Shown here piece by piece: positions 48,426 through 56,973 of a stretch of DNA of 64,000 nt. Made by a program: the position numbers and the translations under genes. Each line of letters opens with the position of its first letter. Position 1 is the stretch's first letter. The notes under the pieces are model-generated. The model was not told where the DNA came from. It saw only the letters and a program-made list of their open reading frames with translations, and made no database searches. Origin of the DNA: an uncultured Marinobacter sp. (GTDB taxonomy: Bacteria > Pseudomonadota > Gammaproteobacteria > Pseudomonadales > Oleiphilaceae); assembly GCF_947259545.1 (NCBI RefSeq), contig NZ_CAMYMK010000011.1, positions 124,001-188,000 on the forward strand. The letters are read 5' to 3'.

Positions 48426-48437
48426 AGGAAGAGGATT

Positions 48438-49622
48438 ATGACAACAACAAAATCGAAAGTTGTTTACTCCCCGGTCTTTACCGACGGTGCGGAATTCCGA
48501 ATTCCCACCTTCAAGCTATTGAAGCAGGACGGCTCGCTCTACAAGGGCGCCAAAGCGCCAAAACTCGATAAAGAGAAAGCCCTGCGTATCTACCGTTCGA
48601 TGGTTACCACCCGGATTCTCGATGAACGCATGCTCGCCGCCCAGCGACAGGGGCGCCTGAGCTTCTACATGCAGTGCACCGGCGAAGAAGCCGCCGTGAT
48701 CGGCAGTACCGCTGCGCTGGACGACGCCGACATGATCATGGCGCAGTATCGGGAGCAAGGCTCCCTGGTCTATCGCGGCTTCACCATCGATGAGTTCATG
48801 AATCAGCTGTTCGGCAATGAACTGGACTATGGCAAGGGGCGCCAGATGCCCGTTCACTACGGTTCCAGCAAGCTGAACTACATGACCATTTCATCGCCCC
48901 TGGCGACGCAGATTCCCCAGGCCACCGGTTACGCCTATGGCCAGAAAATGGCGGGCGAGGGTCATTGCACCATTACCTACTTCGGTGAAGGCGCCGCATC
49001 GGAAGGTGACTTCCACGCCGCCCTGAACATGGCGGCCGTCCATCGCGTGCCGGTGATTTTCCTGTGCCGCAACAACGGCTACGCCATTTCCACCCCGGCC
49101 GCCGAACAATTCGCCGCCGATGGTGTTGCACCCCGCGCCTACGGCTACAAGATGGACGTGATCCGGGTGGATGGTAACGACATCCTGGCCATGTACGAAG
49201 CCACCAGGGCAGCACGCAGCCTGGCGGTGGAGCACAATCGCCCCGTGTTGATCGAAGCCATGAGCTATCGCCTGGCTGCACACTCCTCTTCCGACGACCC
49301 TTCCGGCTATCGCAGCAAGGACGAGGAAGCCGTGTGGCGTGAGAAAGATCCGATTCTGCGTATGCGACTCTGGCTCGAAAGCAAGAAGTGGTGGAGCGAG
49401 GACGACGAGAAACAGCTCCAGGAGAACATGCGCCGCGAAGTGCTGGAAACCATGAAACGGGCACAGAAGCGGCCACCACCTCCGCTTGATTCGCTGGTCA
49501 GCGACGTCTACGACGAGGTGCCACCAGCCCTCGCCGATCAGTTCGAAAAGCTCAAGGCCCATATCCGCCGGCATCCCGACGCCTATCCGAAGAGCGCCGA
49601 ACACGCCAAGGGAGGGGCTTGA
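48438..49622 (+). CDS. bkdA1: branched-chain 2-oxoacid dehydrogenase E1 alpha
   Basis: Thiamine-diphosphate-dependent decarboxylase subunit for 2-oxo acids of Val, Leu and Ile. I choose ATG 48438 (394 residues) with GAAGAGG just before it. The TPP/Mg motif is [20 protein letters not shown]...RNNGYA, and the phosphorylation-loop-like stretch [16 protein letters not shown] resembles that of mitochondrial BCKDH E1alpha. The sequence and gene order (E1a-E1b-E2) fit BCKDH rather than pyruvate dehydrogenase. It is separated from E1beta by 1 nt. Confidence 0.92.
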   Translation: MTTTKSKVVYSPVFTDGAEFRIPTFKLLKQDGSLYKGAKAPKLDKEKALRIYRSMVTTRILDERMLAAQRQGRLSFYMQCTGEEAAVIGSTAALDDADMIMAQYREQGSLVYRGFTIDEFMNQLFGNELDYGKGRQMPVHYGSSKLNYMTISSPLATQIPQATGYAYGQKMAGEGHCTITYFGEGAASEGDFHAALNMAAVHRVPVIFLCRNNGYAISTPAAEQFAADGVAPRAYGYKMDVIRVDGNDILAMYEATRAARSLAVEHNRPVLIEAMSYRLAAHSSSDDPSGYRSKDEEAVWREKDPILRMRLWLESKKWWSEDDEKQLQENMRREVLETMKRAQKRPPPPLDSLVSDVYDEVPPALADQFEKLKAHIRRHPDAYPKSAEHAKGGA

Positions 49623-49623
49623 G

Positions 49624-50601
49624 ATGACCAAGATGAATATGCTCCAGGCCATCAACAATGCCCTCGACACCGCCATGGCCGCCAACGAGCGGGTGCTGTG
49701 TTTCGGTGAGGATGTCGGCGTTTTCGGCGGCGTTTTCCGTGCCACCAGCAACCTGCAACAGAAGTACGGCAAGGCCCGCTGCTTCAACACACCGCTGGTG
49801 GAACAGGGCATCATCGGCTTCGCCAACGGTCTGGCAGCGCAGGGTTCCGTACCGGTGGCCGAGATACAGTTCGCGGATTACATCTTCCCCGCCTTCGACC
49901 AGATCGTGAACGAGTCCGCCAAGTTCCGCTACCGCTCCGGCGACCTGTTCAATGTTGGCGGGCTGACCATACGTGCGCCCTATGGTGGCGGCATTGCCGG
50001 TGGGCTTTACCACTCGCAATCGCCAGAAGCCTACTTTGCCCATACGCCGGGCCTGAAGATTGTGGTTCCGCGCAATCCTCACCAGGCCAAGGGCCTGCTG
50101 CTGGGTGCAATTCATGATCCCAACCCCACCCTGTTCTTCGAGCCCAAGCGGCTCTACCGCGCCTCGGTGGGTGAGGTACCGGACGAAGACTACCGGCTGC
50201 CGCTGGGCGAAGCCGAAGTCCTCAAGGAAGGCACAGATATTACCGTGCTGGGCTGGGGCGCGCAGATGGAAGTGATCGAACACGCCGTCGAAATGGCGGA
50301 GAAAGAAGGCATTTCCTGTGAAGTCATCGACCTTAGAACCATCCTGCCGTGGGATGTGGAAACCGTCGCCAACTCGGTGCTCAAGACCGGGCGCCTGGTG
50401 GTGACCCACGAAGCCCCGCTGACCGGCGGTTTCGCCGGCGAAATTGCGGCGACGATACAGGAGCGTTGCTTCCTGTACCTGGAGTCCCCGATCGCTCGGG
50501 TCACCGGGATGGACACTCCGTTCCCGCTGGTGCTGGAAAAAGAGCACCTGCCCAATCACCTGAAGGTCTATGAGGCCATCAGGTCGAGCGTGGAATTCTA
50601 G
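49624..50601 (+). CDS. bkdA2: branched-chain 2-oxoacid dehydrogenase E1 beta
   Basis: A 325-residue partner subunit of the E1 heterotetramer. The start ATG at 49624 follows GGGAGGGG, and the longer frame lies inside the preceding gene. Family stretches are [53 protein letters not shown] and [20 protein letters not shown]. The C-terminal transketolase domain has [13 protein letters not shown] and [16 protein letters not shown]. It is 26 nt before E2. Confidence 0.94.
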   Translation: MTKMNMLQAINNALDTAMAANERVLCFGEDVGVFGGVFRATSNLQQKYGKARCFNTPLVEQGIIGFANGLAAQGSVPVAEIQFADYIFPAFDQIVNESAKFRYRSGDLFNVGGLTIRAPYGGGIAGGLYHSQSPEAYFAHTPGLKIVVPRNPHQAKGLLLGAIHDPNPTLFFEPKRLYRASVGEVPDEDYRLPLGEAEVLKEGTDITVLGWGAQMEVIEHAVEMAEKEGISCEVIDLRTILPWDVETVANSVLKTGRLVVTHEAPLTGGFAGEIAATIQERCFLYLESPIARVTGMDTPFPLVLEKEHLPNHLKVYEAIRSSVEF

Positions 50602-50627
50602 GTTGATATCAGGACAGGAGAGCAATC

Positions 50628-52226
50628 ATGAGTGATTTTATACTGCCCGATATCGGCGAAGGTATCGTGGAGTGCGAACTGGTCAAGTGGCTGGTCGCCG
50701 AAGGGGACATCATCGAAGAGGACCAGCCCGTCGCCGAGGTAATGACCGACAAGGCGCTGGTGGAAATTCCGGCCCCCTACAAGGGCAAGGTAACTCGCCT
50801 TTACCATAAGGAGGGCGACATCGCGAAGGTCCACGCACCGCTTTTTGAGCTGGTGGAAGAAGGTGGCGACAGCGAACAGGCCGCCGCCCCTCAAACCCAG
50901 CCATCTGAAACCGTTAACGAGACGCCGGCATCACCGGAATCCTCCGACACCAACAGTGCAGCGACTGACGACGCCACCGAGGACTTCATCCTCCCGGACA
51001 TCGGGGAAGGCATCGTCGAGTGTGAGGTGGTGGAATGGCGCGTGGCCGAAGGCGATGAGATCGAGGAAGACCAGCCGGTGGTGGATGTCATGACCGACAA
51101 GGCGATGGTCGAGATCACCGCGCCCAAGGCCGGCCGTGTCACCAAACTCTATCACCAGCAGCAGGAGATGGCCCGGGTACACTCCCCCCTGTTTGCGTTT
51201 ATTCCCCGCGAACGTGATGAGCCTGCCGACGCAAAAGCCACATCAACGCCGGCACCGGAACCCGCAACGGCGACGGCCAAACCGGTCGCTACGGGCAAGC
51301 GGCAGCGCATTCCCGCCAGCCCCGCCGTGCGTCGTCTGGTGCGGGAGCATGACGTGAACCTGGCGGACATCGCCGGTTCCGGCAAGGATGGCCGGGTGCT
51401 GAAGGCCGATGTACTGGCCCACCTCGACAAGCCCGCAGCGCCTGCACAGGGCCAGACAAGTGCTGGTGAATCACAGCCAGCCAGTACCGGCAGTGCGCGC
51501 AGACAACCGGAGGGTGAGCAGGAAGTCCGGGTCGAGCCGATCCGCGGCATCAAAGCCGCGATGGCCCGCAGCATGGTGGCGTCGGCGACCACCATTCCTC
51601 ACTTCATCTACAGTGAGGACATTGATGTCACCGACCTGCTGAAACTGCGGGAGCAGCTCAAACCGGAGGCCGAAGCCAGTGGCTCACGGCTGACGCTGAT
51701 GCCTTTCTTCATGAAAGCCATGGCCCTGGCGGTTCAGGAATTCCCGGTGCTCAACAGCCGTCTCAACGACGACGTCACGGAGATTCACTACCTGTCCCAG
51801 TGCAATATCGGCATGGCGGTTGACAGCAAGGCGGGCCTGATGGTTCCCAACGTGAAGGGTGTGGAGAGCCGCACCCTGCTGGGGGTTGCCGATGAAGTGG
51901 CGCGCCTGACCGAGGCGGCCCGTTCAGGCCGTGTCAGCCAGGAAGACCTCAAGGGCGGCACCATTACCATCTCCAACATCGGCGCACTGGGTGGCACTTA
52001 TGCCGCCCCCATTATCAACGCGCCGGAAGTGGCGATTGTGGCCCTGGGCCGCACCCAGAAACTGCCCCGCTTCGACGCCAATGGCCAGGTGGTGGAACGG
52101 TCTATCCTGACCGTGAGCTGGGCGGGTGACCATCGCATCATCGACGGCGGCACCATTGCGCGTTTCTGCAATCGCTGGAAAGGCTATCTGGAATCGCCGC
52201 AATCGATGCTATTGCATCTGGGCTGA
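50628..52226 (+). CDS. bkdB: branched-chain 2-oxoacid dehydrogenase E2 with two lipoyl domains
   Basis: Dihydrolipoyl acyltransferase core, 532 residues. Lipoyl domain 1 has Lys42 (MTDKALVEI), and lipoyl domain 2 has Lys158 (MTDKAMVEI). The two are near-duplicates joined by an Ala/Pro/Thr linker. The E1/E3-binding domain spans about 226-266 (RIPASPAVRRLV...GKDGRVLKADVL). The catalytic domain follows, ending in GDHRIIDGG with the active-site His. Most BCKDH E2 proteins have a single lipoyl domain, so the duplication is less common. No E3 (lpd) gene follows, so E3 must be encoded elsewhere. Confidence 0.94.
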   Translation: MSDFILPDIGEGIVECELVKWLVAEGDIIEEDQPVAEVMTDKALVEIPAPYKGKVTRLYHKEGDIAKVHAPLFELVEEGGDSEQAAAPQTQPSETVNETPASPESSDTNSAATDDATEDFILPDIGEGIVECEVVEWRVAEGDEIEEDQPVVDVMTDKAMVEITAPKAGRVTKLYHQQQEMARVHSPLFAFIPRERDEPADAKATSTPAPEPATATAKPVATGKRQRIPASPAVRRLVREHDVNLADIAGSGKDGRVLKADVLAHLDKPAAPAQGQTSAGESQPASTGSARRQPEGEQEVRVEPIRGIKAAMARSMVASATTIPHFIYSEDIDVTDLLKLREQLKPEAEASGSRLTLMPFFMKAMALAVQEFPVLNSRLNDDVTEIHYLSQCNIGMAVDSKAGLMVPNVKGVESRTLLGVADEVARLTEAARSGRVSQEDLKGGTITISNIGALGGTYAAPIINAPEVAIVALGRTQKLPRFDANGQVVERSILTVSWAGDHRIIDGGTIARFCNRWKGYLESPQSMLLHLG

Positions 52227-52235
52227 CGGGACATC

Positions 52236-54080
52236 ATGGCGCAGAAGACACAGCTGCAGCAGTTCTACATACCTGAAGAGCAGTCGATCTACCTGCTCAG
52301 CCATGACGATGCCAAGAAGCTCAAGGACTGGGTGGCGCTCTGTGCCACCCAGCTCCGCCAACTGGGTTACCGGGACATCGAACTGATCGGCAAGGGCGCC
52401 TACGGCTTTGTGTTTGCAGGTCGCCTGCCAAGCCAGGACGGCACCGGCCCCGAACACGTCTTCAAGTTCACCCGTATCAACCTGCCACAACACCTGCAGG
52501 ACCGCCTCGAGGACGAAGCCTTCATTCTCGAGCAGGTCCGCCACCCGCGGGTGCCGCGACTGATCGCCTACCAGCGGGCACGCAATCAGCCTATCCTGGT
52601 CATGGAACGGGCAGCTGGCATTAATCTGGAAGAAGTGTCACTGCGTGAAGGCCGCCTGAAACCGCGGCTGATCATACGAATCGCCGACCAGCTTGCGGAC
52701 ATCCTGCGCAACCTGCGTCGCGAGAACGGCCCCGCCGGACGCCCCATTGTGCACGGCGACATCAAACCGTCGAACCTGGTGTTCGACGCCAACACCGAAA
52801 ACATCGCCCTGATCGACTGGGGCTCGTCGGTGTTTGCGCAGCTCGATGCCAACCAGCAGTTCATCACCAGCAATGTCATGGAGCTGATGTCCGACAACCT
52901 GCAACAGACCAACGCGCGGCTGGGGGATGTCTACTTCATCGGCGACGAACAGCTGAACGGCGGCCTGTCGTCCCCCCGCTTCGACGAACAGGGCGCCGCC
53001 GGAACCCTCTATGCGCTGGCCTCCGGCCAGTCGTGCCGGTTCGGACACCAGGCGATTCCCGCCAGCTCCCTTGGACTGCCCATGGAATTCGCCCGCATGC
53101 TCGACGGCATGCTGGCCCCGGATCCGGAAACCCGTCGACGGGCCGGTGACTACTACCTGAAAGAAATGCCGAGAATGGCGCGCACCGTGATGATCGACCT
53201 GCCGGAACCGCCCGTGGCCCCGCTGGTGCCAGTGTGGACACGACCATCAGATCATGAAATCGACACCGTGGTGTACAGTTCCCGCAAGTCCTTCCTGCGA
53301 CAGGAAGGCGCCCCCGAAACCCTCAACGACGTTAACGATGTGCAGCTGGACCGTTACTACAAAAACTTCATGCAGGGCATGGGTGAGACCGAAAAGGCGT
53401 TTCTGGCCGCCGTCAGCCGGCTGGGGCGATACCCTGTTGAAGGTGGTCTTGCCGTACGCTGGGAGAGCGACGGTGTCTACATCGACACCTCACTGAACCT
53501 GCACGACCCGAGCCTCAAGGCGGCCTTCGTCAGGGCCGTCAACAACATGGTGTACCTGGCCCAGGCCATCTACCGTCAGGGCATCTTCAAAAGCTGCCTG
53601 TTCAATGCGCGAAACACCCTGCACATCGATCGCGACGAACCGGATCAGCCCTTCGTGATCGAGCCGGGCATGCAATTGAAATACGAGGTCAGCGCGGCGC
53701 CGGAAGTGGAAGACGAATCCCGGGTGCATTCCTACTTCGAGGATGGCCCCGACCCGGAGGAATTCCTGGTACTGCCCCAGACCATCATCAATGCGCTGGA
53801 GTCCCTCAACGACATTCACCACACCGGCATGATCATCTTCGAAGCGCTTCCCCGCCACCTCAAGATCCACAGCCACTACCGGCTGCTGGATCCGGACCGT
53901 GAAGGCGAGTTCAGTCAGCTTCTGAGCGAGATTCTGTCAGCGGTGGACCAGATCACCGGCCTCGGCGTCTCCGGCTTCATGAAAATGCCCTACAAGGACA
54001 CCCGTTTCTTCCCTCACATCGAACGGCTGCCCGAACGTTACTACCCCAGAAATCCCAGGGCCGAAGCAGACTCAGCGTGA
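52236..54080 (+). CDS. eukaryotic-type protein kinase with novel C-terminal half, last gene of bkd operon
   Basis: A 614-residue cytoplasmic protein. A Hanks-type kinase domain spans about 45-320: glycine loop GKGAYGFVF at 52-60, Lys77 (VFKF), alpha-C Glu near 94, catalytic HGD (residues 173-175) in HGDIKPSN, and DWG (194-196) in place of DFG. All ATP- and metal-binding residues are present, so it should be active. The C-terminal 300 residues match no domain I recognise and contain no membrane segment. It follows bkdB by 9 nt and is probably co-transcribed, so the dehydrogenase may be a target. This is an inference. Confidence 0.8.
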   Translation: MAQKTQLQQFYIPEEQSIYLLSHDDAKKLKDWVALCATQLRQLGYRDIELIGKGAYGFVFAGRLPSQDGTGPEHVFKFTRINLPQHLQDRLEDEAFILEQVRHPRVPRLIAYQRARNQPILVMERAAGINLEEVSLREGRLKPRLIIRIADQLADILRNLRRENGPAGRPIVHGDIKPSNLVFDANTENIALIDWGSSVFAQLDANQQFITSNVMELMSDNLQQTNARLGDVYFIGDEQLNGGLSSPRFDEQGAAGTLYALASGQSCRFGHQAIPASSLGLPMEFARMLDGMLAPDPETRRRAGDYYLKEMPRMARTVMIDLPEPPVAPLVPVWTRPSDHEIDTVVYSSRKSFLRQEGAPETLNDVNDVQLDRYYKNFMQGMGETEKAFLAAVSRLGRYPVEGGLAVRWESDGVYIDTSLNLHDPSLKAAFVRAVNNMVYLAQAIYRQGIFKSCLFNARNTLHIDRDEPDQPFVIEPGMQLKYEVSAAPEVEDESRVHSYFEDGPDPEEFLVLPQTIINALESLNDIHHTGMIIFEALPRHLKIHSHYRLLDPDREGEFSQLLSEILSAVDQITGLGVSGFMKMPYKDTRFFPHIERLPERYYPRNPRAEADSA

Positions 54081-54182
54081 ATCCACGCCATCGCAGCAAA
54101 GATACCAGGAGGGCTGGACAGAACACCTCTTCACACGTAAGATTGCGCACTCGAAATTAACGCACCAAGCGATTGATTTCTT

Positions 54183-54232
54183 CCGCCCGTAGCTCAGCTG
54201 GATAGAGCGTTGCCCTCCGGAGGCAAGGGTCA
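54183..54232 (+). pseudogene. truncated tRNA-Arg(CCG), 5' part only
   Basis: The first 27 nt equal those of the intact tRNA-Arg at 54287. The anticodon loop CTCCGGA is also identical, with a differently composed but still paired anticodon stem (TTGCC/GGCAA). After GGTCA the sequence diverges; there is no T-arm or 3' acceptor strand. It is a relic of a second tRNA-Arg gene. Confidence 0.85.
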
Positions 54233-54286
54233 CTGAAAAAATCCGGAACCGAAGGCAACGGTCAAACACGCCAACTTTGTTGAAGA

Positions 54287-54363
54287 CCGCCCGTAGCTCA
54301 GCTGGATAGAGCGCCGCCCTCCGGAGGCGGAGGTCAGAGGTTCGAATCCTCTCGGGCGGGCCA
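54287..54363 (+). tRNA. tRNA-Arg, anticodon CCG
   Basis: A 77-nt gene with encoded CCA. The acceptor stem is CCGCCCG/CGGGCGG, D-arm GCTC/GAGC, anticodon stem CCGCC/GGCGG around CTCCGGA (anticodon CCG, reading CGG), T-arm AGAGG-TTCGAAT-CCTCT, discriminator G. It marks the border between core genome and the accessory island; such tRNA 3' ends are common integration targets. Confidence 0.98.
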
Positions 54364-54507
54364 TTTCAATGCAAATTCAGCAAGTTACACACCTGAAATT
54401 TCTGAACACTCCTTTACCTCGCAAATTACTTCTGAATAAACTTCCAACTAGGCAGTGACTTTTGCCCCGCTTGTGAAATTTTACTATTTGGCACATAAAT
54501 CTGAGCC

Positions 54508-54613
54508 TGTGTCCAAATTGTGTCCATGGTGTGTCCACGGCTTTCGGGACGTTTTTCTCAGTCTGAAATAACTGACCTTTGCACAGAAACCGAAAGCTCC
54601 TAACTTGGACACA
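54508..54613. repeat. four TGTGTCCA sites, three phased at 11 bp
   Basis: Exact TGTGTCCA copies begin at 54508, 54519 and 54530, each 11 bp apart, and one inverted copy (TGGACACA) lies at 54606-54613. They lie 145-250 nt past the tRNA-Arg 3' end. Helical phasing next to a tRNA suggests arm-type binding sites of a tyrosine integrase. No integrase gene is in the window. Confidence 0.65.
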
Positions 54614-54879
54614 GAAAACGACCAGAAAAAGTCCCTCTGGTAGACCCCCTATAGAGCTGCCATAGCCCTCGATGTAAATGCTTGTCCTACGCCTTTGGTA
54701 AACCGGCGAGAACTTCTCTGGAGATGCTCAATCCGACGCCAGATCTTGGATGTCCCCTCAACGAAATCTTCGGGCTCTGGCACGCGGATAGTTCCATCAC
54801 GCCATTACTCTTCTTGTTTTTTAACCTCATTTGAGGTATAAAAACAGGAAGACTAGAGTTCCGCCCCGGAGGCAACCTC
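54614..54879. other. gap before the accessory operon, with a possible small relic frame
   Basis: No complete gene is convincing here. On the minus strand, 54649-54804 is open for 51 codons and reads as plausible protein (RVPEPEDFVEG, then KIWRRIEHLQRSSRRF, then FTSRAMAAL and stop), with only a GTG as possible start. A stop codon lies just upstream, so it may be a tiny gene or the end of a broken one. The plus strand just before 54880 carries GGAGG 7 nt before the next start codon. Confidence 0.35.
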
Positions 54880-55503
54880 ATGCACAACCTTTTACACACT
54901 GAAGAGAATGCTGTAGATCGACTGTCCCAACTTGGGATTCAGTTACCTGTCCTTAGAGAATCCGTCTGGCAGGGATACCTGGCAAGATCTCGCACTACGG
55001 CCAATCATCCGAGTATCTCTCGCGGGATCATCATGTGGGCAGAAACCGTTGCCGTATTACGGGAACAGCTAAGGCCTGAGGGGTGGAGGAAATCAGATAA
55101 AGGCAACTATGAGCTCACGGTGAACGACGAAAACGCTTTGGCTATCGTTGTCACCACCGGAGATGATGCAACCGGTATGGTCGGGCCGACGCCTTCAAAT
55201 AAGTGTCCAAAGGGAATTAATACTGCTGAAGCGATTGAAGCCAACAATCAGTTGGATATGTTCAGTGAGTTGTTGCAAGCGATAGAGGAAAACCAAGGGC
55301 TCACGACTTGGGTACTTTTGATGCATTTGGCTGCCAACGAAGTACGCTGTGAACTTTCCCTTCCATCTAGCATTTCCAATGGAAAAATCAATGGTTGGAA
55401 GGAACGGATTGTTCTGCCGAGTATGCCGTTAGATGACGATTCGGTCCAAATCGATCTTCCTGACTTGCCCGATATAGAAGTACCAATTAAGAAAAAGGCA
55501 TAG
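54880..55503 (+). CDS. accessory protein of unknown function paired with an XRE-ImmA/IrrE gene
   Basis: A 207-residue soluble protein. It opens MHNLLHTEENAVDRLSQLG and includes MWAETVAVLREQLRPEGWRK, LAIVVTTGDDATG and CELSLPSSIS, and ends in an acidic DLPDLPDIEVP run followed by KKKA. I recall similar proteins beside XRE-ImmA/IrrE genes in mobile elements, but no function or named domain can be given. The next gene starts 1 nt after the stop, so they are translationally linked. GGAGG precedes the ATG. Base composition is clearly more A+T-rich than the core genome. Confidence 0.65.
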   Translation: MHNLLHTEENAVDRLSQLGIQLPVLRESVWQGYLARSRTTANHPSISRGIIMWAETVAVLREQLRPEGWRKSDKGNYELTVNDENALAIVVTTGDDATGMVGPTPSNKCPKGINTAEAIEANNQLDMFSELLQAIEENQGLTTWVLLMHLAANEVRCELSLPSSISNGKINGWKERIVLPSMPLDDDSVQIDLPDLPDIEVPIKKKA

Positions 55504-55504
55504 C

Positions 55505-56668
55505 ATGTTCAACAATACTCGTTTTGCCCTCGCAAGAAAGCGCAGAGGCCTTACAAAGCGGGCATTGGCTAAGGAAGTTAATGTGACAGATCGGTCAATC
55601 ACTGCTTATGAGAGTGGCCAGACCGTGCCTGAAAACCACACAGTCGACAAGATCGCGAATGCGCTCAGGTTTCCGGTCGAATTTTTCTTTGCTGATGATG
55701 TAGAAGAGCTCCCCGTCGAGGTGGCAAGCTTTCGTGCGCTTACCAAAATGACGGCCTCTAAAAGGGATATTGCTTTATCGGCGGGTGCTGTGGCACTTCT
55801 CTTGAACCGCTGGATTGAAGGCAAGTTTGATTTGCCTTCACCTGATTTTCCTGAGGATTACAGAATTGCGTCAAATGTAGATTCAAAAATTGATGCCGGC
55901 CAAAGATCGTCTGAGGATGACCAATATCCAGGTCTCGGGCAGAAAAATGATCCTGAATCCGCAGCCGAAATGCTGCGTCGATACTGGGATCTAGGCGAGC
56001 TTCCAATTAAAAGCATGATCGCTTTACTTGAATCCAAGGGCGTTCGTGTATTTTCTCTATCCGTTGATGCTAGAGAAGTCGATGCCTTCTCCATGTGGTA
56101 TGGCGATATTCCTTTTGTCTTTCTCAACACAAAGAAAACAGCGGAACGATGCCGGTTTGATGCCGCACACGAATTGGGCCATTTGGTAATGCACCGACAC
56201 GGCGCACCGCAAGGTCAAGAAGCAGAGAAGGAAGCTAACTCTTTTGCATCAGCGTTTCTAATGCCCAGGAGAAGTGTGTTGGCAAATGCCCCAAGAACAG
56301 CGACGCTAAAGAGCCTTATCTCCCATAAAAAATACTGGAACGTCTCTGCCGCAGCCCTTAACTACCGGCTTCACTCACTGAATTTAACATCGGACTGGAC
56401 CTATCGAACACTGTGTATTGACTTGGCTAAATTAGGCCGGGATCACGAGCCCGAGCCATCACCATTCGAAACATCGCAGGTGCTCAAGAAGGTTTTTGCC
56501 AGCCTGCGCGAGGATGGAATCTCGAAAATTGACGTTGCCAGAGAACTATTGATTGAACCGGAAGAACTGGATGAGCTTACATTTGGCCTGATGTTGAATG
56601 CCTTGAGTGGTAATTCGCCAACCAATTTTTCTGACAGATCCAAGCCTAGTTTGAGGCTAGTTAAATAG
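55505..56668 (+). CDS. XRE helix-turn-helix regulator fused to ImmA/IrrE metallopeptidase
   Basis: A 387-residue protein. The N-terminal XRE DNA-binding domain (about 5-62) contains GLTKRALAKEVNVTDRSITAYESG. The ImmA/IrrE (COG2856) peptidase domain (about 165-275) has the zinc motif HELGH (His222, Glu223, His226), followed by the third-ligand region QEAEKEANSFASAFLMP. In phage ICEBs1 and Deinococcus, such peptidases cleave a repressor on a signal; fusions to XRE often act as self-contained switches or toxin-like modules. The upstream 207-residue protein is its likely partner. Catalytic residues are intact. Confidence 0.88.
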   Translation: MFNNTRFALARKRRGLTKRALAKEVNVTDRSITAYESGQTVPENHTVDKIANALRFPVEFFFADDVEELPVEVASFRALTKMTASKRDIALSAGAVALLLNRWIEGKFDLPSPDFPEDYRIASNVDSKIDAGQRSSEDDQYPGLGQKNDPESAAEMLRRYWDLGELPIKSMIALLESKGVRVFSLSVDAREVDAFSMWYGDIPFVFLNTKKTAERCRFDAAHELGHLVMHRHGAPQGQEAEKEANSFASAFLMPRRSVLANAPRTATLKSLISHKKYWNVSAAALNYRLHSLNLTSDWTYRTLCIDLAKLGRDHEPEPSPFETSQVLKKVFASLREDGISKIDVARELLIEPEELDELTFGLMLNALSGNSPTNFSDRSKPSLRLVK

Positions 56669-56800
56669 CTAATTTCACTATGCTACTTGGGAGGTAGTTT
56701 GGCTGTCGCCCAACAATCTCAAACCTTTAGGCTACGATATGATTTTTTCCTCTCAGGCCAGAGCTGACCTGCCTCCAATCACTCGGCCGCTTTATGCCCA

Positions 56801-56832
56801 AAAAAAAACCGACCAAGAGGTCGGTTTTTTTA
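56801..56832. terminator. bidirectional intrinsic terminator in the island
   Basis: CCGACC-AAGA-GGTCGG is flanked by nine A on the left and seven T on the right, so it works in both directions. It separates the XRE-ImmA/IrrE gene from the convergent PemK-like gene. The rest of the 305-nt gap shows nothing else. Confidence 0.93.
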
Positions 56833-56973
56833 CTTTACGTTGTATCATTAGTGCTCAGCACAAGCTAAACAGCATATGCCTCCTACTAGTCGCGGTGGTG
56901 GGCTGATACGACCTTGGCACCGCCATGTAAGGAATACTATGTGAACGACTCCCTACTGTCAACATCTTACCAC

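Noticed and set aside
49552..50625. 357-codon minus-strand open frame opposite bkdA2
   Set aside because: Antisense shadow of the clearly conserved E1beta gene.
53000..54080. Frameshifted second gene in the C-terminal half of the kinase gene
   Set aside because: The frame is continuous with even codon usage through residue 614, so a single protein is more likely than a fusion artefact.
54183..54260. A second functional tRNA-Arg
   Set aside because: No T-arm, no 3' acceptor strand and no CCA follow the anticodon arm, so it cannot fold into a tRNA.
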